From assembly GCF_002245785.1 (NCBI RefSeq), contig NZ_NNCE01000002.1, positions 1-64,000 on the forward strand: 64,000 nucleotides of DNA, read 5' to 3'. Positions 58,008 to 64,000 of this stretch are shown in pieces; positions within the stretch are counted from its first letter, which is position 1; the number at the start of each line of letters is the position of its first letter. The position numbers and the translations under genes are program-made. Below the pieces are notes generated by a model. That model was not told where the DNA came from and ran no database searches. It was given only the letters and a program-made list of their open reading frames with translations. Source of the DNA: Mycoplasma testudineum (GTDB lineage: Bacteria > Bacillota_I > Bacilli_A > Mycoplasmatales > Metamycoplasmataceae).

Positions 58008-58120
58008 AACTAACTAGTTGCAAAAACAATAAGTTAATCTATCATTAAATTTCAAGCTGACATGCTTGATTTTTTAAATAAATAAAATTCAAAAAATCAA
58101 AAACACTATTAAAAAACATA

Positions 58121-58150
58121 TTGTTGCATTTGTATAAAATATGGTATACT
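58121..58150 (+). promoter_or_regulatory. rplJL promoter
   Basis: TTGTTG, an 18-nt spacer and TATACT with an upstream TGG (extended -10). Confidence 0.55.
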
Positions 58151-58238
58151 TATAAGGCATTACGTAAAGACAGTGACAGCTTATGCTTAATACGTCACCG
58201 AATGTATGTCGTGCATTTAGAAATAATTTTGTGAGGAG
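58151..58238 (+). promoter_or_regulatory. L10 leader region
   Basis: A structured leader of about 90 nt between promoter and the GAGGAGG site. GTGAC (58172-58176 region) can pair with GTCAC before CGAATG, and flanking GCATTACG/CGTGC-type elements are present. This matches the place and general shape of the ribosomal-protein L10 leader that binds L10-L12 for autoregulation (family knowledge). Confidence 0.5.
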
Positions 58239-58244
58239 GTGCAA

Positions 58245-58748
58245 ATGAACACTGAATCAAAAAATCGCTTAGAGAAAAAGCAAATTGTAAATGAGATCAA
58301 AAATAAAATGGCTGCTGCTCAATCAGTATTCTTAGCAGAATACAGAGGGCTTTCAGTAGCTCAAATGTCTGAATTACGTGATAAAGCAATCGATATGGGA
58401 GTTGAATTAAAAGTATTCAAAAACCGTTTAATTAAAATTGCTAAATCAAATAAACATTCAGAACTTGACAAATATTTAACTGGACCAAATATTTTTGTAT
58501 TTTCAAATGAAAACCCAGTTAACGGGGCTAAATTATTAAAAGAATTTGCTAAAGATAACAAAAATCTTGTTATCAAAGCCGGTATCTATGAAGGTGCTGT
58601 TGTAGACCAAAAAGGTGTGTTAGCAGTTGCTGACTTACCTTCATATGAAGAAGCTCTTACAATGCTTGCTTCATCATTACTTGGTCCTCTAAGACAAGTG
58701 TCATTATCACTAAAATTAATAGCAGACGAAAACAAATTACCTGCTTAA
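58245..58748 (+). CDS. rplJ: 50S ribosomal protein L10
   Basis: 167 residues. Conserved N-terminal KKQIVNEIKNKMAAAQSVFL, AEYRGLSVAQMSELRDKA and LKVFKNRLIKIA are typical of L10, the stalk base that carries L7/L12 dimers. The ATG at 58245 is chosen because it lies 6 nt after a perfect GAGGAGG; a GTG at 58239 overlaps that site. It is followed by rplL after 37 nt. Confidence 0.97.
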   Translation: MNTESKNRLEKKQIVNEIKNKMAAAQSVFLAEYRGLSVAQMSELRDKAIDMGVELKVFKNRLIKIAKSNKHSELDKYLTGPNIFVFSNENPVNGAKLLKEFAKDNKNLVIKAGIYEGAVVDQKGVLAVADLPSYEEALTMLASSLLGPLRQVSLSLKLIADENKLPA

Positions 58749-58785
58749 GATATTAAAACTATAGAAATAGTCGAAAGGAAATTAA

Positions 58786-59154
58786 ATGGCTAAATTAACA
58801 AAAGAATCTTTTATTGAATCATTAAAAGAAATGAATATTAAAGAAGTTATGGAACTAGTAGAAGCAATGAAAGAAGAGTTTGGAATCGACCCTTCTGCAG
58901 TTGCAGTTGCTGCCGGTCCTGCTGCTGAAGCTTCAGAAGAAAAAACTGAAGTTACTGTTACAATTACCTCAGATGGTGGTAAAAAAGTTGCTGTTATTAA
59001 AGCAGTTAAAGAATTACTTGGAATCGGACTTATGGATGCTAAAAAAGCAGTTGAAGCTTTACCATTCAAAGTTAAAGAAGACATCAAACCTGAAGAAGCA
59101 GAAGAAATCAAAAAACTTCTTGTTGAAGCTGGTGCTGAAGTTACAATCGATTAA
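58786..59154 (+). CDS. rplL: 50S ribosomal protein L7/L12
   Basis: 122 residues. An N-terminal dimerisation helix ([17 protein letters not shown]) and an Ala/Val-rich hinge lead to the C-terminal domain [20 protein letters not shown] followed by [15 protein letters not shown], which recruits translation factors. GAAAGGA precedes the ATG. It forms the classical rplJ-rplL pair and ends in a strong terminator. Confidence 0.98.
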   Translation: MAKLTKESFIESLKEMNIKEVMELVEAMKEEFGIDPSAVAVAAGPAAEASEEKTEVTVTITSDGGKKVAVIKAVKELLGIGLMDAKKAVEALPFKVKEDIKPEEAEEIKKLLVEAGAEVTID

Positions 59155-59174
59155 TAAAAATTTAATTGACATTG

Positions 59175-59209
59175 AAAAGACGTTTATGATTCATGAACGT
59201 CTTTTTTTA
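59175..59209 (+). terminator. rplJL terminator
   Basis: AAAAGACGTT and AACGTCTTTT with T7. Confidence 0.85.
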
Positions 59210-59210
59210 T

Positions 59211-59237
59211 AAAAAAAATGAGCCATTGATAAGCTCA
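59211..59237 (-). terminator. Terminator of the TM2 gene
   Basis: TGAGC and GCTCA; on the minus strand eight T follow, just past the stop codon. Confidence 0.65.
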
Positions 59238-59247
59238 CTATTTCCTA

Positions 59248-59457
59248 TTATTCTTTTGGTGTTAATAAACCTAAAAGGATTCTCACAAAATCAATAATGT
59301 GTCATATTAGAAATCCAAAAAATAATTTAAGAACTCCTGTTCCTGCTCTACCTAAATAAAATCTATCGATTCCTAAAAAACCTAAAAATAATGATAGTAA
59401 TATAGCTACAGTTTTACTTTTTCCAGTTCTTTGTCAAACATTTTTCCCTTGTCCCAT
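59248..59457 (-). CDS. TM2-domain membrane protein
   Basis: A 69-residue protein with two UGA Trp codons. It has the TM2 signature: LFLGFLGIDRFYLGRAGTGV with the D-R-F-Y-L-G core, then KLFFGFLIWHIIDFVRIL (G-x-x-x-x-W-x-l-x-D-l-x-x-i). Two TM helices are connected by the conserved DRF turn. Function in bacteria is unknown; in animals the domain occurs in signalling-related proteins. GGAGAG precedes the ATG. It is monocistronic with its own terminator. Confidence 0.85.
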
Positions 59458-59497
59458 TTTCTCTCCTTTAATTTTTAAACTAAATAATTATAACAAA

Positions 59498-60616
59498 TTA
59501 GATCAGTTTAAGAATTTGATCAACTTTATCAAGTTTTTCTCAAGGTAAATTTTCTTTACCAAAGTGACCAAAAACGCTAGTTAATCGATAATCAAAATTC
59601 TTCAAATCAAAATGATCAATAATTCCTTGAACACTTAAGTCAAAAACTTTAGAGACAATTTGACTTATTTTTTCTTTAGAAATTTTTTCAGTTCCAAATG
59701 TTTCAACAAAACAGGATATAGGTTTTTTGTGACCAATTACATAAGCAAGTTGTATTTCAATTCTATTAGCTAATTTAGCTGCTACTAAATTTTTAGCTAC
59801 TCATCTTGCAGCATAAGCAGCAGAGCGATCAACTTTTGTATAATCTTTCCCGCTAAAAGCACCGCCACCATGTCTAGAAGCTCCGCCGTAAGTATCAACG
59901 ATAATTTTTCTACCTGTTAGACCTGTATCTGCTATTGGCCCTCCTAATGAAAACGGACCTGCACTATTAAGATAAAGTTTATAATCATCATTTAGATTAT
60001 ATTTTTTTATTGTCGGATTTATAACGTGTTCAATAACTTGTTTTTTAAAAAGATCTTTGTCAAAATCTTTTTTGTGTTGTAATGCAAGCACAATATTTTC
60101 AACTTTAACAAATTTATTACCATCATATTCTAAAGTTACTTGACTTTTTGTATCAGCCAGTAAATCTTTAACTAATTTTTTAACTCTTGAATTTTCAGCA
60201 TTTTTTAATAAATCATGAGCAACATTAATTCCTAATGGCATAAAATTTTCAGTTTCATCAGTTGCATAACCAAACATAATTCCTTGATCGCCTGCTGCAG
60301 CAATTTTAATATCTGCATCAACTTGATTTTTTATTTCTTGACTTTGGCCGTTGATACTTGAAACAATATTAAAATCATTTTCGTTATATCCTAATTCCAA
60401 AATAATTTCTCAAGCAATTTTAATAACATCAACATAACTATTAGTTGTTACTTCGCCACCAATTACTATTAACCTATTAGTTGCAAAAACTTCTACAGCT
60501 ACTCTGGCTTCAGAATCTTCTTTTAAAATTGCAGTTAAAATTGCATCACTTATTTGGTCACAAATTTTATCTGGATGACCTTTTCCAACACTTTCTGCAC
60601 TAATAAAATATTTCAT
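59498..60616 (-). CDS. metK: S-adenosylmethionine synthetase
   Basis: A 372-residue enzyme (about 380-400 is usual) making SAM from methionine and ATP. Motifs are [20 protein letters not shown] (ATP-binding His), [17 protein letters not shown] (the G-A-G-D-Q-G hexapeptide, here AAGDQG), [20 protein letters not shown] and [19 protein letters not shown] (P-loop-like, with Lys and Asp ligands). The ATG at 60616 has GAGGT upstream; an in-frame GTG six bases earlier is less likely. Two UGA Trp codons. Confidence 0.96.
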
Positions 60617-60742
60617 AGACACCTCACAAATTCATAAATATGATTATTTTACTATTGGTTTATGCATTTAGTGCTGTTATTAAACAATTATTTTCAAATT
60701 GTTTTTATTAAATAAAAAAATTCCTTAATATTTAAAATAATT

Positions 60743-60748
60743 TATAAT
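60743..60748 (+). promoter_or_regulatory. -10 box for the leaderless potassium-transporter gene
   Basis: TATAAT 7 nt before the ATG; no Shine-Dalgarno is present. Confidence 0.45.
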
Positions 60749-60755
60749 CGATATT

Positions 60756-62357
60756 ATGGATTTTTGGTTTTGAGTTAAACAAATTTTAAGAAAATTGCAC
60801 TTTAACAAGTTAATAAACTATTTACAAAAGCTTAGACAAGGAATTATTCCATCTCGCTACATTTTTTTCATTTACTTATTGATAACACTTATTTTCAGCG
60901 GAATATTAATGATTCCGATAATGCAAACAGGAAATGTAAAAGTAAGTTTCATTAATTCATTGTTTATATCAGCTTCTGCTTTTAGTGATACTGGGTTAGT
61001 AACTGTTCCTACATATGCAACTTGAAGTATTTTTGGCCAAGCAATTTTAGCAATTTTAATGCTTCTTGGTGGGCTTGGTGTTTTTACAATTAAAATTTTT
61101 ATTTTCAATTATGTTTTGAAATTAACTAGTGGAGTTAATGAAAGAGAACTTGTTAACACTGAAAGAGGGTCTTCCAATGTTGGTAACGTTGGTGGAGTAA
61201 TCGTTTCATCCATGTTAGTTATATTTATAATTGTTGTTTTCAGTGGATTCGCTTTTACATTTTATTTTCATTTTGTTGATGCTCGTTCTGTATTTGCAGA
61301 TAATTTAAGTGCAACAACAAATACATATCGATTTATTAATCCCAAAAATGATTGATCACTATCATTTAGATACGGTTTCTTTCATTCCATAAGTTCGATA
61401 AATAATGCAGGATTTGATATCTTTGGTTCAAATTCGCTTGCTCCATATTACAACAATTATGATTTTCAATTTTTTACAATTGTCTTATTTGTTATAGGTG
61501 GAATTGGTTATCCTGTAATCTATGATGTTGTAATACATTTAAGAGCAAAATACCGAACCTGATACATGAGAAAAATAAAAGGCAAAACAGATTACAACTT
61601 TAGAAAAGTTAAGTGGTCGCTTTTTACAAAATTATCAATCATAACTTATGTATTAGTTGGAATTGTAATGATTTGTCTAACGTTTGCTTTTGAAGTAAGT
61701 TCTAGAGACCCTGAATCGCTTTGAAATAATGCAAAATATGGCGATAAATTGGCTAAAAGTATGGCAATAATATTTAATGTAACTGCTACAAGAAGTGCCG
61801 GCTATACAACAATTGACTTGGGTAATTTAACAACTCCAACAATTATATTAAGTAGTATTGCCATGCTTATTGGTGCTTCACCTTCATCAACTGGTGGAGG
61901 AATTAGAACTACAACATTAGCTGTTGTAATTTTAGCCTTAATAGCAAAAATTACGCACAGTCCTAAAGTAAGAATATTCAAACGAAGTATCTCGCCTGAA
62001 ACAGTATCTATGTCATATACAGTATTTAGTTTATCTTTGATTTTAGTTACATTAGTTACATTTATTTCAGCAAGTTCACTATCATCTTTTGGAGGTGCAG
62101 TAAATTCAATGAACACAGCAGATGCTCAAAGAGTTTATGGCCTGTCGCATTTATTTTTTGAAGTAACTTCTGCTTTTGGTACTACAGGTTTATCTACTGG
62201 TATTACCGCTTCATTAAATATACCTTCACAATTATCAATTATTATTGCTATGTTTGTTGGACAGCTTGGTATATCTTCTACAATATTAGCTTGAAAAAGT
62301 AAGAGGCGAAAAGAATATTCCTATGAATATATTGAAGAAGGAATTTCAATTGGTTAA
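60756..62357 (+). CDS. TrkH/KtrB-family potassium uptake protein
   Basis: 533 residues and about 10-12 TM/pore helices. The four pore loops of the family are visible with their selectivity-filter glycines: ASAFSDTGL, SSINNAGFD, ATRSAGYTT and TSAFGTTGLS. GASPSSTGGGIRTTT precedes the long cytoplasmic loop before the last repeat. It takes up K+ with a Trk/KtrA-type regulatory subunit, which is not encoded beside it. It has several UGA Trp codons and is predicted to be leaderless. Longer than typical KtrB (about 450) because of an extracellular insertion (about 165-200). Confidence 0.93.
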
Positions 62358-62371
62358 TAAAACAATTTAAT

Positions 62372-62393
62372 TTGGTTTAAACCAGTTTTTTTT
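62372..62393 (+). terminator. Terminator of the potassium-transporter gene
   Basis: TGGTTTAAACCA palindrome followed by T8. Confidence 0.65.
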
Positions 62394-62617
62394 GATTTTA
62401 AAATTACACCTTTTTTAATATTTTCATTCATTTAAACTTTGACATAAATGAATGAAATACAAACAAAATTAAACAATTTTCCGAAACTAAAAATGGTTAA
62501 TTTAGGTGCTATACAATTTGCAAAAAAAGATGTAAAAATAAATTTTTATTTTTTTCGAAAATTATTTTTAGTGAATTTGATAAATTACTCCATGACAAAA
62601 TTTTAAAGGAGTAAAAA

Positions 62618-64000
62618 ATGAAGAAAATTAAATTATTTACTATTTCCACAATCATGACTATTGCCCCAGTTGGTATTGCAATTAGCTGCAGTCAAGGTTC
62701 AGAAGAAACAACAAAAAAGGAAACTAAAGTAGTTTCTAACCCGGTACTAGATAATGAAATTCTTAATTTAACCAATAATGCTTTTTCATATAAAAGCGTA
62801 GATGAAAATTTAACAATGGCAAGCGAATTTGTTTCAAACAAAAGTTTTCCACAAATTATCAAGGAAACCATTTCCAACAATAATTATGAAATTAGCAACA
62901 ATCTGAAATATACAGTAGTTAGTGATAGTATTATTTCTAATGATGATGATGGAATTGTTCAATTTAAATTAAAAGTTGAAACGAACGATAACATATCAAA
63001 AGAAGTGGAGATAAAAATATCTGGTTTTGCTACTTCTCAAAAAATTGAAATTGATAATTTAAAAAAACAAGCATTCCAAGAATTGAATGATGCTAAACAT
63101 GCTATAGACAATGAAATATTTCAAATAGATAAAAAAGAATATCCAAATAAACTTGCTTCAAATGAAATAATTTTTTCAAATTTGAATGAAATTAACAACA
63201 TTTTAAAAAGTGAATCTAGAATAGTTCTAAATCCTAATTTAACTTATCAAATAGTTGCCAATTCCCAAAAATTTGATGACACTCTAGGAACTATTACATT
63301 GCAAGTTGAAATAAAAACAAAATATGATGATTCTATTACTAGTTCACTAAAAATTGAAAACTATGAAACTAAAGCAAAATTAAACGAAAAAAATAGTGAA
63401 TTACAAAAGCAAGAACTACAAAAATTAGCCGTTAAAGAATTGGAAGATTTTAAAAATCATCTTGAACGTTCAACATTTTGAATTGATAAAGAGCAATATC
63501 CAAACAAGCTCGCTTCAAACGAAATAATTTTTTCAAATTTAAGTGAAATTAATGATATTTTAAAAAACGATTCTAGAATAGTTCTAAATCCAAATTTAAC
63601 TTATCAAATAGTTACCAATTCCCAAAAATTTGATGATGCATTAGGAACTATTACATTGCAAGTTGAAATTAAAACAAAATATGATGACTCTATTACTAGT
63701 TCATTATCAATTGGAAATTACGAAACTAATGCAAAATTAAATGAAAAAAATAATGAATTACAAAAACAGGAATTACATAAATTAGCTGCTAAAGAATTGA
63801 ATGATTTTAAAAATAATCTTGAACGTTCAAAATTTGGAATCGATAATGAAAAATACCCAAACAAACTTGCTTCAAGCGAAATAGTTTTTTCAAATATAAG
63901 TGAAATTAATAACATTTTAAAAAGTGACTCTAGAATAATCCTAAATCCTAATTTAACTTATCAAATAGTTGCTAATTCCCAGAAATTTGATGATGCTTTA
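62618..64000 (+). CDS. Repeat-containing variable-surface-type lipoprotein, cut by the window edge
   Basis: More than 460 residues are seen, with no stop before the edge. The lipobox is GIAISC (Cys24). After a divergent first domain (about 45-147), a 119-residue unit recurs in tandem. Each begins with a helical Lys/Glu-rich part, then YPNKLAS, IVLNPNLTYQIV, NSQKFDD, LGTITLQVEIKTKYDDSITSS. Units are largely identical in DNA, so copy number can change by recombination. The domain plan resembles Lipoprotein-17-type variable surface proteins; M. mobile Mvs proteins also have repeats of this kind (knowledge, not verified here). AAAGGAG precedes the ATG. One UGA Trp codon. Confidence 0.8.
63059..64000 (+). 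repeat. Tandem 357-nt repeats in the surface lipoprotein
   Basis: Unit boundaries in one phase are 63059-63415, 63416-63772 and 63773 to the edge. The spacing is exactly 357 nt (119 codons), measured at the LAS codons (63152, 63509, 63866). The 3' two-thirds of each unit is nearly identical; the helical N-terminal third varies more. Confidence 0.9.

Noticed and set aside
62692-63915. Minus-strand frames under the repeat lipoprotein
   Set aside because: They repeat with the 357-nt unit and are antisense shadows.

Overview
The window is from a mollicute (Mycoplasma sensu lato, probably the hominis/synoviae branch). The DNA is very AT-rich. Nearly every protein reads correctly only with UGA as tryptophan, lipoproteins with lipoboxes are numerous, the rRNA operon has no tRNA in its spacer and no adjacent 5S, and no wall-synthesis genes appear. 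Species cannot be fixed by eye. The leucyl-tRNA synthetase lacks its CP1 editing domain, a trait described for Mycoplasma mobile, and the right edge carries a lipoprotein with long tandem repeats, so M. mobile or a close relative is a reasonable guess.

Layout. 1-2.3 kb: a small membrane ORF, a perfect 24-bp inverted repeat and a nitroreductase. 2.3-4.4 kb: MFS transporter and glycerophosphodiester phosphodiesterase. 4.5-10.4 kb: a P68/P80-type surface lipoprotein diverging from an operon of an M23/LytM-like metallopeptidase, an ABC ATPase with a large insertion, and two CUT1-type permeases. 10.8-15.6 kb: gatC-gatA-gatB, a YihY membrane protein and an azoreductase. 15.6-20.4 kb: a second P68/P80 lipoprotein, a trigger-factor-related protein and a lone GTP cyclohydrolase II homologue. 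20.7-24.1 kb: two copies of a two-gene module (secreted protein plus small multi-TM protein) separated by a dead IS3 transposase. 24.4-33.2 kb: leuS, two MATE exporters, a 624-aa anchored protein and a split chromate transporter. 33.3-43.5 kb: housekeeping genes (deoB, nusA-ylxR-infB, HAD phosphatase-ribF, rpsO, cinA-recA, ymdB). 43.7-46.9 kb: further, rearranged members of the two-gene family. 47.3-52.2 kb: 16S-23S rRNA. 52.2-62.4 kb: ung, lipoproteins (one with a GT80 sialyltransferase-like domain), glyA, an OsmC protein, rplJ-rplL, a TM2 protein, metK and a TrkH/KtrB potassium transporter. 62.6-64 kb: a repeat-containing surface lipoprotein cut by the window edge.

How it fits together. The gene set is that of a host-dependent cell: import (ABC, MFS, K+), scavenging (GlpQ, phosphopentomutase), export (MATE, chromate) and a large investment in surface proteins. 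Two start modes coexist. Many genes have a clear Shine-Dalgarno sequence, but about ten have none and instead carry a TATAAT-like box 5-7 nt before the ATG, which predicts leaderless mRNAs.

The best candidates for undescribed biology are: the repeated two-gene module with a shared NKSYS motif, present in intact, frameshifted and partner-less states; the GT80-like lipoprotein; and the M23-like peptidase with all zinc ligands in a wall-less cell, sitting inside an ABC-transporter operon.
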